Below, piece after piece: positions 28,163 to 36,312 of a DNA stretch of 64,000 nt (within the stretch, counting starts at the first letter, position 1; each line of letters starts with the position of its first letter). Below the pieces are notes generated by a model that was not told where the DNA came from, made no database searches, and saw only the letters and a list, made by a program, of their open reading frames with translations. The DNA lies in the NCBI GenBank assembly GCA_022837595.1, contig JALHFX010000014.1, positions 1 to 64,000 on the forward strand. Direction: 5' to 3'. This DNA is from Propionibacterium sp. Its GTDB lineage: Bacteria > Actinomycetota > Actinomycetes > Propionibacteriales > Propionibacteriaceae. Position numbers and translations under genes: made by a program.

Positions 28163-29053
28163 TCACGCAGCCAGGTCGGCTGGTGTGGTCATGATGGTCT
28201 CGTATTCGATTGGGGTCAAGCGGCCGAGGCGAGGCTGTCTGCGTCGGCGGTGGTAGGTGCGTTCGATCCATGTCACGATCGCGAGCCGCAGTTGCTCACG
28301 GGTGGCCCAGACCCGTCGGTCGAGGACGTTGTTCTGGAGCAGGGCGAAGAAGCTTTCCATGGCCGCGTTGTCTCCAGCCGCGGCCACCCTTCCCATGGAT
28401 CCGACCATGCCATGACGGGCCAGAGCACGCAGGAACTTCCGGCTGCGAAACTGGCTGCCCCTGTCGCTGCGGACCACGCAGCCGGACACATCACCACGCA
28501 TCTGGACGGCGTTGGCAAGGGCCTGGACGGCCAGCCTGGCCTTCATCCGTTGGTCGATCGAGTAGCCGACGATCCGGTTGGAGAACGCGTCGGTGATCGC
28601 GCACAGGTACAGCTTGCCCTCTGCGGTCTTGTGCTCGGTGATGTCGGTGAGCCATAGTTCGTTCGGGCCATCCGCGACAAACACATGACGGGTTCGGCCG
28701 TTCTCATCGACCACGGCGCACAAGTCGTCGTGGACCGGCGGACCGGGCTTCTTGCCGTTCTTGCCACGCTTGGGTTTGCCGAATGCGCTGAACCAGCCGT
28801 TGGCCGATGCGATCCGCCAAGCGGTCCGGTCCGCCATCGGCTCACCAGCTCGGCGGGCCTTATCGGCCAAAAGCCGGTACCCGAACCCCGGATCGTCACA
28901 GTGGGTGTCGAACAGTACGTTCGCGCGATACGCCTCCACCAACTCGGCTTCGGCGATGGGATTCTTCAGCCACCGGTAGTAGGGCTGGCGGGAGAGCTTG
29001 AGGACCCGACACGTCACCGTGACGGGAACCCCGTCAGCGGCGAGTTGGTTCAC
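28163..29053 (-). CDS. IS3-family transposase OrfB (DDE domain)
   Basis: A 296-residue catalytic part with an HTH-like opening (PVTVTCRVLKLSRQPYYRWL), then the DDE core: LTDITEHKTAEGKLYL, CVVRSDRGSQF and the final Glu in AAMESFFALLQNNVL. It is normally made as an OrfAB fusion by -1 frameshifting. The orfA end contains GGGAAAAGG, and in the orfB frame upstream codons read KRLYPLVNQ, typical of the fusion. It looks intact. Confidence 0.92.
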   Translation of the reverse strand: MNQLAADGVPVTVTCRVLKLSRQPYYRWLKNPIAEAELVEAYRANVLFDTHCDDPGFGYRLLADKARRAGEPMADRTAWRIASANGWFSAFGKPKRGKNGKKPGPPVHDDLCAVVDENGRTRHVFVADGPNELWLTDITEHKTAEGKLYLCAITDAFSNRIVGYSIDQRMKARLAVQALANAVQMRGDVSGCVVRSDRGSQFRSRKFLRALARHGMVGSMGRVAAAGDNAAMESFFALLQNNVLDRRVWATREQLRLAIVTWIERTYHRRRRQPRLGRLTPIEYETIMTTPADLAA

Positions 29054-29358
29054 GAGCGGGTAGAGCCTTTTCCCGGCAGGTTGGCCTGCGACAGATACGC
29101 CGCCGCACGCCGCAGCACCTCGTTCTCCTGCTCCAGCAGGCGAATCGGCTTGCGGGCCTCACGCAACTCCTTGCTCTCAGCGCTGGTCTGCCCGGGCCGG
29201 GTACCGGTCTCCACGTCAGCGCGGCGGAGCCACTTCTGCAAGGTCATCGGATGAACCCCGAAGTCCTTCGCGATCTGGGCGATCGTCACTCCAGGCTCAC
29301 GGTCGCGCGCAACACGCACAACGTCATCCCGAAACTCACTGGGATACGGCTTTGGCAC
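29050..29358 (-). CDS. IS3-family transposase OrfA
   Basis: A 102-residue DNA-binding protein with the HTH YPSEFRDDVVRVARDREPGV then IAQIAKDFGVHPMTLQKW, followed by a leucine-zipper-like helix (ELREARKPIRLLEQENEVL). It binds the IS ends and feeds the OrfAB fusion. Confidence 0.92.
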   Translation of the reverse strand: MPKPYPSEFRDDVVRVARDREPGVTIAQIAKDFGVHPMTLQKWLRRADVETGTRPGQTSAESKELREARKPIRLLEQENEVLRRAAAYLSQANLPGKGSTRS

Positions 29359-29497
29359 GATGCCATCCTTTCAGGCCCACCCCCGTGGGCAAGCCAGATC
29401 AGATGTCACCTATCCGTGCACCAGACCCCCGAACTCGTGGGCGCTGACTCGATAAGGTGTCCATCATCGCGCCATGGAGATACGACTGACCTGAGCT

Positions 29498-30001
29498 TCA
29501 GTTGAGCACTCCCCACACCCAATAGGCGTCGTCGAGGTTGGGAAATCGGTAGGCCGGGAAGGCAGCTGATACCGCGGAGCCAAGGAGGTGTGCCTCAACC
29601 ATAAGTGCAGGAACACCTGAGCGGGCGGCGATGAGGACGTCCCTCAGCTGTAGGTTCGGCTCTGCGCCGCCCACGAGGTATCCGGAGCCTTGATACGTCG
29701 TCGCACGCCGCCGGATGCCGCCATTTGCACGATCGAGGCCTTCAGGTGTCACGACCTGCGCGCCAATGCCGACTAGCTGCTGCGGCTCGAGTCGGGTGGC
29801 AACGTCGGCCAAGCGCTCAGCGTCGAACTCTCCGGGCCAATGGAATGCCGACGCCACGAGTCGCCCTGTATCCCAGACACTCTCGATGTGGAGGTCGAAG
29901 ACCCCCAAGCAACGGCGCTCCAGACCCCGCCCGCACCCTTGATTCCGAAGGGCCAGCAAGCGGTGAAGCGTGCGCGTTGCGAGATACCCACATTGATTCA
30001 A
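29498..30001 (-). CDS. Hypothetical protein (167 aa), last gene of the helicase cassette
   Basis: A soluble mixed protein (for example GVFDLHIESVWDTGRLVASA, then LVGIGAQVVTPEGLDRANGG). No family is recognised. The predicted start is a TTG at 30001 with a weak ribosome site, so the N-terminus is unsure. It lies 106 bases after the zinc-finger gene on the same strand as the helicase, and may belong to that group or be a remnant left next to the IS. Confidence 0.45.
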   Translation of the reverse strand: MNQCGYLATRTLHRLLALRNQGCGRGLERRCLGVFDLHIESVWDTGRLVASAFHWPGEFDAERLADVATRLEPQQLVGIGAQVVTPEGLDRANGGIRRRATTYQGSGYLVGGAEPNLQLRDVLIAARSGVPALMVEAHLLGSAVSAAFPAYRFPNLDDAYWVWGVLN

Positions 30002-30106
30002 CGGAACTCTCTTGGGGCCTCGCTCCTCAAGGCAGGCGACTGACCCCGGAATACGTCGGGCGCGCTCGTGGGTTGCCGCAAGATCGCAGCCATTGCCGCT
30101 CCTCGT

Positions 30107-30301
30107 TTAGGTGGAGAGAAGCGCTCGGATTGCGTCTAGATCACGCTGCGTCTGCTCAACCACGTCAAGGGCGCATTGCAGGCATAAGCGCCGCTTGTTG
30201 GTGAAACCAGCATTCCGCACCTTCAGGAGGGCAACGTGGCTCCCTCCAGGAAGCACCTTCTTGCAGCGGGCGCACGGACTTCGCATCTTCGTTTCCCCCA
30301 T
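30107..30301 (-). CDS. Small zinc-finger protein after the helicase
   Basis: About 60 residues with two Cys pairs, CARCKK and CLQCAL, about 30 residues apart, like a zinc ribbon, then a helical tail (VEQTQRDLDAIRALL). The frame is open up to 30376, inside the helicase gene. The ATG at 30301 is used here, but the ATG at 30286 has a better-placed GGGGGA. It probably works with the helicase; function unknown. Confidence 0.6.
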   Translation of the reverse strand: MGETKMRSPCARCKKVLPGGSHVALLKVRNAGFTNKRRLCLQCALDVVEQTQRDLDAIRALLST

Positions 30302-30341
30302 CTCGATTCCGCCGTTGCCAGCGCTGATAAGAGACGGAACT

Positions 30342-32375
30342 CTACCTCTCGGCACGCTTCGCCTCCTTTGCCGCAATCAGCTGTCGGACCAACTCGATCG
30401 CGATACCAGGCAACAAGTCGATCGCCTGCTGATAGTCAGCGCGGCTCCACTCGTCGCGCGGTGCCTGGTTCACCCTGGACTTGACGTTGCGGTTTAGCAT
30501 GACGATCGAGGCCACAAGATTGTTGGCGGCCTTGACGTCAGGTATCAGGCGCGTCGGGATCTCGCGGCCGGGGACTCTCAGCCCAGCGTTGGTTAGGACG
30601 ATCTTGGCCTTTGCCCGGATCTCGATATCGAGCTGTTTCCGCAGGCGCTCAAGCTCTTTCTGCGGCTGAACCGCGAGGGGGTCGACCGCTGCGGTAAGAC
30701 CGGCATCGACCTGCCGTTTCGCCTGGATGATCGTGTCGGCGTACGAGGCGTCGAACCCGAGCGCCTCGAGATGAGCGCGGAGCTCCTCGAGCCGCTCCTC
30801 CTCGTCGTCAATGAACTCCTCTTCGTAGAGACTGTCGGCGATTTCGCCGTGCACCACCAGAGGGGCGCGTAGGCTGCGCCGACCGCCGCTTACGCCCCGT
30901 GGAAGCGGCGGTTCCTGGTCAAGCCCGCCGTTGATTTGAGCCCAGAACTCCTCATCATCCTTCTCGAACAGCTTGAAGTCGTCTACGAGCGCGTCCAGGT
31001 TCATGCCGGCGTGGGTGACGATGAATCCGTAGTTGTCGGGGTCGCGGGGTGCGTTCTGGACGTTAACCCGCATGATCCGTCCGACGAACTGCAGGTAGGG
31101 CGCCAGACTACGGTAGGGGCGGAAAATCGCGGCGACGCTCAGCTGGGGGTGATCGAATCCTTCCCCGAGCATCATCACGTTGACGACGACGTCGAGCTCG
31201 TTGCTCCGCAGGCGTCTCAGGACGTCGGCCTGCTCGTCGTCAGCCATGCCGCTGTGGATCACGTCCGCGCTGTAGCCTCTTTCCTCATAGAGCAACTGCA
31301 CCTTTTGGGCGTGCGGGATCGACATAGCCACGGCCACGATCTGGTGCTTGATGCTCGACTCGTTGCGCAGATACTCGAGCTTCTCAAGGCTGTTGTCAAC
31401 GATCGACTTGTTACACTCGTCCGACATTGCTATGCCACGGCTAAACCAATCGTTGTCTTTCAGGCACATTACCTGGTCCAGGGTGAGGACGGTCCGCTCC
31501 GTGTCTCCCTTGAAGGTCAGTTCGATCTCTCGGGGAGAGACGTAGACCGCGGTGAGGCGCTTGATGTAGCCCTTGGCGACCGCGCTCCTGAACGGGTAGC
31601 GGTATAAGCGCTCGCCGCCGACTTCCTTGGCGTCGCTGCGGAACGGCGTTGCCGTCAGGTTGATGACCTTGGCGTTCGGGAAGTGCGCATGAACCTTCTG
31701 CCAGCTGGCAGCGGCGCTGTGGTGGGCCTCGTCGACGATGATCATATCAAAGTAGTCACTGGGGAACTTGTTGAGCCACTTCTCGGTGTTGGTGGCGAGT
31801 TGCTGCACGTTGGTCACGACGAAATGGCTGTCGTCGGTGACCGTAACGTTGCCTGTGTCGAGAGTAGTGACGTAAGGGCCGGAAACCATGTCGACCTTCT
31901 TGAGTACGTTGGTGCGGCGCCAGAAGCATTTCAAGTTCGTGATGTCAAGGTTGCTCTTGAGCTCGTTCCGGATGGTGAGGTTCGGGGTGATCACTAGCAC
32001 CCGTCCCTCGGCGATTCCAAGGGGTGCGATCGTGACAAGTCCCGATTTGCCGCATCCAACGGGCAGCTGGACGAGCGCGACCTTCTCCTTGGGTTCGGCC
32101 TTGAAGAAGTCGTAGAGCTTCTTGTACGCCTCCTTCTGCGGTTCGCGCAGCAGGGGATTGTCGATGACATTGGCCTCAACGGTCTGGAAGTAACCGCCGA
32201 TCGTCTTCGAGATCGACAGCCAGCTGTCCAGATCGGACGTATTGAAACGCCACTGCTTGTCGATCTTGTGAGCAGGGATTCTCCCCTGCTGGGCAAGCTC
32301 GTAGAGCTTCGTCCTGCCGATGCTCAGGTACGCGGATGCCTCGTCAGGTGTGAGCCAGGTTCTCTCTGATGCCAT
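30342..32375 (-). CDS. SF2 helicase with fused N-terminal excisionase-type HTH
   Basis: A 677-residue protein. Residues 7-53 form a MerR/Xis-type HTH (LTPDEASAYLSIGRTKLYEL, then GRIPAHKIDKQWRF). Residues 75-480 form a DEAD/DEAH helicase: Walker A LPVGCGKSGL with Lys110, DEAH at 215-218, TATPF, and QFVGRIMR as motif VI. The C-terminal 200 residues are helical and unassigned. The HTH-helicase fusion suggests that it is guided to a DNA site or controls its own operator. The ATG at 32375 follows AGGAAA. A defence or DNA-repair role is inferred from its position in the cargo island. Confidence 0.85.
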   Translation of the reverse strand: MASERTWLTPDEASAYLSIGRTKLYELAQQGRIPAHKIDKQWRFNTSDLDSWLSISKTIGGYFQTVEANVIDNPLLREPQKEAYKKLYDFFKAEPKEKVALVQLPVGCGKSGLVTIAPLGIAEGRVLVITPNLTIRNELKSNLDITNLKCFWRRTNVLKKVDMVSGPYVTTLDTGNVTVTDDSHFVVTNVQQLATNTEKWLNKFPSDYFDMIIVDEAHHSAAASWQKVHAHFPNAKVINLTATPFRSDAKEVGGERLYRYPFRSAVAKGYIKRLTAVYVSPREIELTFKGDTERTVLTLDQVMCLKDNDWFSRGIAMSDECNKSIVDNSLEKLEYLRNESSIKHQIVAVAMSIPHAQKVQLLYEERGYSADVIHSGMADDEQADVLRRLRSNELDVVVNVMMLGEGFDHPQLSVAAIFRPYRSLAPYLQFVGRIMRVNVQNAPRDPDNYGFIVTHAGMNLDALVDDFKLFEKDDEEFWAQINGGLDQEPPLPRGVSGGRRSLRAPLVVHGEIADSLYEEEFIDDEEERLEELRAHLEALGFDASYADTIIQAKRQVDAGLTAAVDPLAVQPQKELERLRKQLDIEIRAKAKIVLTNAGLRVPGREIPTRLIPDVKAANNLVASIVMLNRNVKSRVNQAPRDEWSRADYQQAIDLLPGIAIELVRQLIAAKEAKRAER

Positions 32376-32385
32376 GTCGTTTCCT

Positions 32386-32405
32386 ATCGTTTGATGTCAA
32401 ATGAT
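32386..32405. promoter_or_regulatory. Dyad and promoter upstream of the HTH-helicase gene
   Basis: ATCGTTTGA and TCAAATGAT form a near-perfect dyad 10 bases before the helicase start. On the minus strand TTGACA, a good -35 box, lies within it. It is a likely operator for the fused HTH or another regulator. Confidence 0.5.
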
Positions 32406-32827
32406 ATACGATCCGATGTGAGGGTCAAGTCTCTATGGAGAGCCGCCGCATCAGCCAGAAGGTTCGGCCTTGGAGACCGTGCACAGCGTGTCGACTCAGG
32501 GTCTGGGGTGCCCCACCACCTAAGTAAGGACCAAGGTCGCAAGAGCGGCAGCGACTACGACAACCACCCGTCCCACCAAATTGTCCACGCGGGAGAACTT
32601 ACCGCCCCGGGCTGACGTGTCCGTGTACCGCTCGATATGTTGGCGACCCTGTCCCTTCGCCTCAAGCCCTAGCATGAAGGTAACGGTTCGGGAGGCAAGT
32701 AGGACGATCCCTCACCGTTCACTTCGGAGTCGCGCTACGTGCCAGGATTCCACGCCTGGCGAGGGTGCCCGTTAGACCCGCCCGATGAAGTGCTCGTTGA
32801 AGAGACGGCAACTTCAACACTGGGGGC
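32406..32827. other. Intergenic region between the helicase gene and the resolvase remnant
   Basis: About 420 bases with only short chance ORFs. No RNA gene or repeat was recognised. Confidence 0.45.
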
Positions 32828-33598
32828 ATGTTGATCGGCTATGCACGGGTCTCGACCAACGAGCAGGATTTGACTGCCTAGGTCGACGCCTTGGAGTCCC
32901 TCGGCGTCGCACAGGAGGACATCTTTGTCGACCATGGCCTAACAGGCACCCACCGTGCTAGGCCCGACTTGGACAAGGCTCTTGCAGCCGTCCGTGCCGG
33001 AGACACCCTGGTGGTCACCAAAGCTCGACCGTCTCGCACGATCGCTGCCAGACGCCAGATACATCACCGACGAGCGCACGCGCAAGGATGTTGCCCTCAG
33101 CCTGGGGGCAACGTGCATAACCCGACGGACCCGGTCGGGCGGCTTCTGTTCAACGTGCTCGGCCTAGTCGTGGAATTCGAGGCCGATCTGATCCGTATGC
33201 GGATTCGGGAGGGAATGGCGGTGGCGAAGGCGCGAGGCCGGTTGCGCGGGAAGCAACCTAAGCTCTCATCGGCCCAACGGCGCCACCTACTGACCCTGCA
33301 CGAGGCAGGCGAGCATACTCAGGCTGAGCTCGCCGAGCTGTTCAATGTCTCTCGCGCCGCTGTATATCGAGAGCTCAGCGAGCCTCCAGCACGCAGGACC
33401 GGGAACACAACCCATGGCCGGCCCTGCCTAGATCCACCTAGAAGCGCAGAACCCAGAGGCCCGCTACGAGTCCGTCCACAAGAGCCCAGCGAGCTGCCGC
33501 CGATCTGTCGGTCAGCATCCCTCTTCGTCGAAGGCCCTGCAAGACTCAGTCGCCCAGTGATAGGTCGGCAGGAATGTGGATTAGGGCAGGGCGGCTAG
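32828..33598 (+). pseudogene. Serine recombinase (resolvase) pseudogene
   Basis: It opens MLIGYARVSTNEQDLTA and then meets TAG where CAG (Gln) is expected. It resumes with VDALESLGVAQEDIFVDHGL and changes frame twice around KLDRLARSLPDARYITDERT. It ends with the family HTH (HTQAELAELFNVSRAAVYREL near 33380). The catalytic Ser of YARVST is kept, but a stop and two frameshifts inactivate it. The tail after 33390 is non-homologous. Confidence 0.85.
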
Positions 33599-33607
33599 CG
33601 ACTCCAG

Positions 33608-35056
33608 TCAGATGAGGTAATCAAGAGCGGTCAGAACAAGTACTGAAGAGAGCGAAACTAAGCCCCACACGATGAGTGCGAACAACAGAGAACGTCGCAT
33701 ATACGCATGAGCCGCTGCCAGAAGTGAGACGCCTACAGCCAACGGACTCACATACTGAAGTGCTGTGGGAAAAGGCGGCAGGGCAAGAGGGGCCAGAGTG
33801 AAGGGTGCCACTTCACCGAGGCTTCTAAGTGCCCCGAGGCTGGCGGACAAGAGCAGGGCCCACCCGAGAGATATCCAAGGACTCAATGAGTGTGCGATTG
33901 CATACACGAGAAGCAGCCGGATAAATGAAGGAATGAGTGCCAAGAAGAGTAGAAGCGGTGCCGTTACAATGAACGGCGCATCGGGCGATCCTGCAGTCCA
34001 GAAGAACACTCGATGCCATTCCACCGCGGCAGTCCCTATCAGCAATATGAATATCAATGACAAGGAACCCGCCGCGAACCAGCCCGGCCGGCCTCGTATT
34101 AGGTGTAGGGAGCCCCTTCGACATTCTTGGCGGAGAAGCTCACGATCCTTGGTCTTCGTGAGTGACCGCAGTAACACGATCACCACGGCGCAGAAGGCTA
34201 CGTACATCACCCAGTGGCCGATTGTTGCACCGCCGACCAAACCAATACCTGCAAAAATGCTCGCGAGTACGCCTCGTGAACGTTGAGCAGTTGGGTGAAC
34301 CGATATCACGACCTCGGGAATACTGGTAAACACCAAACCCAGCAGCAATCCTACAACTAATATTAATAGGGTCGCTGCACGCTCTGCTTTGGCTTGTTCG
34401 TAAGGCCGCAGCCAGCGGAAGTTTGGGGCTCCCGACGGGTTTTGCCAGCTAAGAGTGGTGAGCCCCTCCGAGTGCTCCACCGTTGAAGGCGCAGGATGCG
34501 CTTGGCTGACTTCATCTGGTGTGCCGAAAAACGAGAACGTATAGTGAATGCTGGCTGTTTCACTGCTCAGACCCCAGAAGGTGGGGAGCTGCACCCAATA
34601 CTGGCCAGCGCTCCATTCGCTATTGATGAACGACGACCCACATAATCGCTCCGTCTGGGAGCTTGAGATGATTCTTGACGCTCCAGGGAAGTCGCATTTC
34701 ACCGCCGCGAATGTGTTCCCGTGGACAATGGCATAGAGGATGGGCTCATCACTCTTGACAGTCGATGATCTCCACGGCGACTCACCCAGCCCGCCCGACA
34801 AGCTCACTTCCACAGTCGATGCACCGTCCACGGCCAGGGCTGGAGTCCCCCTAGGCCGCTCGGGTGGACTCATGGTCAAGGGGAGGAACATGAGACACAC
34901 CGTCGCGCCAATTAGGGCTAAGACGCCCAGTCCTGTCCAATACTGGCTCAACCACGTGCGAACTCGCCGATCCTGGAAAGCCTGTCTCCGCAGTTCGTCC
35001 CGTCGACGCCGCCGGCCTCTAGCCGCTGTCCTCAACGCTGAATACCGAGGTCTCAT
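33608..35056 (-). CDS. Multi-pass membrane protein of unknown function (482 aa)
   Basis: An Arg-rich cytoplasmic start (about residues 1-35) leads to a membrane helix near 42-63, an extracytoplasmic domain of about 160 residues with Cys residues (AAVKCDFPG, ERLCGSSF), and then about eight membrane helices to the C-terminus. No family is recognised. The predicted start lies 4 bases after the stop of the resolvase gene, so the two are probably co-transcribed. Codon use is less GC-rich than in the transfer genes. Confidence 0.6.
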   Translation of the reverse strand: MRPRYSALRTAARGRRRRRDELRRQAFQDRRVRTWLSQYWTGLGVLALIGATVCLMFLPLTMSPPERPRGTPALAVDGASTVEVSLSGGLGESPWRSSTVKSDEPILYAIVHGNTFAAVKCDFPGASRIISSSQTERLCGSSFINSEWSAGQYWVQLPTFWGLSSETASIHYTFSFFGTPDEVSQAHPAPSTVEHSEGLTTLSWQNPSGAPNFRWLRPYEQAKAERAATLLILVVGLLLGLVFTSIPEVVISVHPTAQRSRGVLASIFAGIGLVGGATIGHWVMYVAFCAVVIVLLRSLTKTKDRELLRQECRRGSLHLIRGRPGWFAAGSLSLIFILLIGTAAVEWHRVFFWTAGSPDAPFIVTAPLLLFLALIPSFIRLLLVYAIAHSLSPWISLGWALLLSASLGALRSLGEVAPFTLAPLALPPFPTALQYVSPLAVGVSLLAAAHAYMRRSLLFALIVWGLVSLSSVLVLTALDYLI

Positions 35057-35060
35057 CGGA

Positions 35061-35711
35061 TCATCCTTGCACCTCGACCGAGCTGTGGTCCTTGAGGCTT
35101 ACAGCGGTCGGTGGGCTCTGACCTGAGCTGGGTAGCTCTTCGGCCTCAGCGAGCGCCCGATACAGCGTGGACCGATTTACCTGAAGTTGCGCCGCCACCT
35201 TGGTCTTCGGCACACACTGCTCGATGAGCGCCCGAGCCTCCCCAATCTGTGATGGCGTCAACGCCCGTGCACGGCCTTGGTATTTCCCGGCCGCCTTGGC
35301 AATTCGTATCCCTTCGGCCTGCCGGTCCCGAATCAGATTGCGTTCGAATTCTGCGAACGCACCTAGCATCTGCAGGAGCAGGCGGCTGAGGGCATCGCTC
35401 GACTCGGCTGTATAGGTCTGTCCCTCCTTGACGAAGTGGACACTGGCGCCCTTGCTCAGGATTTCGTCGACGATCTGTTGGAGGTCGATCAGCGACCGCG
35501 CCAACCGGTCCATTGATGCAATTCGCAGCACATCCCCCGCCCTGATGTATGCGAGACACTCCGCTAGCCCTTCTCGCGCTGCACGGGAGCCGCCGCTGAT
35601 CTTGTCTTGGAAGAGCCGATCGACGGCGCCGACGGCATCGACCTGCCGGGCGAGGTTCTGGTCCGCGCTGGACACGCGAACATACCCGATGGTCTGACCT
35701 TGTGGTGCCAT
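35061..35711 (-). CDS. Serine recombinase, resolvase/invertase family
   Basis: A protein of about 216 residues. The catalytic domain begins IGYVRVSSADQNLARQ with the nucleophile Ser in RVSS, then SMDRLARSLIDLQQIVDEIL and the long E helix (LLLQMLGAFAEFERNLI). The C-terminal HTH is VPKTKVAAQLQVNRSTLYRA. It can resolve or invert DNA between two res-type sites. The ATG at 35711 follows GGAAGG by 7 bases; an upstream TTG is less likely. It appears intact, unlike the copy at 32828. Confidence 0.9.
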   Translation of the reverse strand: MAPQGQTIGYVRVSSADQNLARQVDAVGAVDRLFQDKISGGSRAAREGLAECLAYIRAGDVLRIASMDRLARSLIDLQQIVDEILSKGASVHFVKEGQTYTAESSDALSRLLLQMLGAFAEFERNLIRDRQAEGIRIAKAAGKYQGRARALTPSQIGEARALIEQCVPKTKVAAQLQVNRSTLYRALAEAEELPSSGQSPPTAVSLKDHSSVEVQG

Positions 35712-35851
35712 GTTTGGACCTTCCGACAAGACTGCTTCATTCCCCGTGGAGCCACGCTAGTGCGAGGCTCTGACGAACTTAAGTTCGTTGGACGGACTGC
35801 TGCGGGGACAGCCCCGTCCAGCTATAGAAGGGTTTGTGCAAGGCGGCGAAC

Positions 35852-36312
35852 CTAGGACGTGGCCGTGTCCTGGGTCCGAACATCTGGGAACAGGTCGGCC
35901 GGGGGCGCCTGGTAGGGGAGTGGCTCGTCGTAGCTGGCGGTGTCTCGTGATTGTGCGAACGGGCCGTTGGGGCTGGTGAGGACCATCATGTGGTAGTCGG
36001 CGTGGTCACGGAGCCAGGTGCTGATGCCGGTGGTGGGGTCGAGGCGGGCTTGTTCCCAGGATCGCCACATGGCTTCGAGGCGGATGACGGCTTCGGCGGA
36101 TTCCCACGGAAGACCAGGCGGACGAAGTCACGCACGAACTCGTCGAGGTTGGCGAAGAACAATCGAGGCGGTGTCGGACCGGTGTGGCTGTTCGCGCGCC
36201 CAGCGGACTCGGGCGGCTGAGTGTTCTCTTGATGCTTCGAGTCATCAATTTCGTCGGTGGGGTCGTCGATGGGCCATGCGGGGTCGTGGCCCCATGCTGG
36301 GCTATCGGTCAT
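35852..36312 (-). pseudogene. DUF4913 gene broken by a frameshift
   Basis: The start MTDSPAWGHDPAWPIDDP overlaps the coupling-gene stop (ATGA) and reads to RLFFANLDEFVRDFVRLVF. The family sequence then continues in another frame (WESAEAVIRLEAMWRSWEQA, STWLRDHADYHMMVL). About 20 family residues between the two parts seem deleted. DUF4913 proteins commonly sit after the coupling protein in actinobacterial transfer operons; their role is unknown. Confidence 0.75.

Larger units (their letters stand above)
28135..29423 (-). mobile_element. IS3-family insertion sequence
   Basis: About 1.29 kb with imperfect terminal inverted repeats that begin TGGTGCACG at both ends and include AGGTGACA; 19 or so of 23 bases match. 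It encodes orfA and orfB with a 4-base overlap. No clear target duplication was seen. It lies beside the coupling-gene fragment. Confidence 0.85.
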
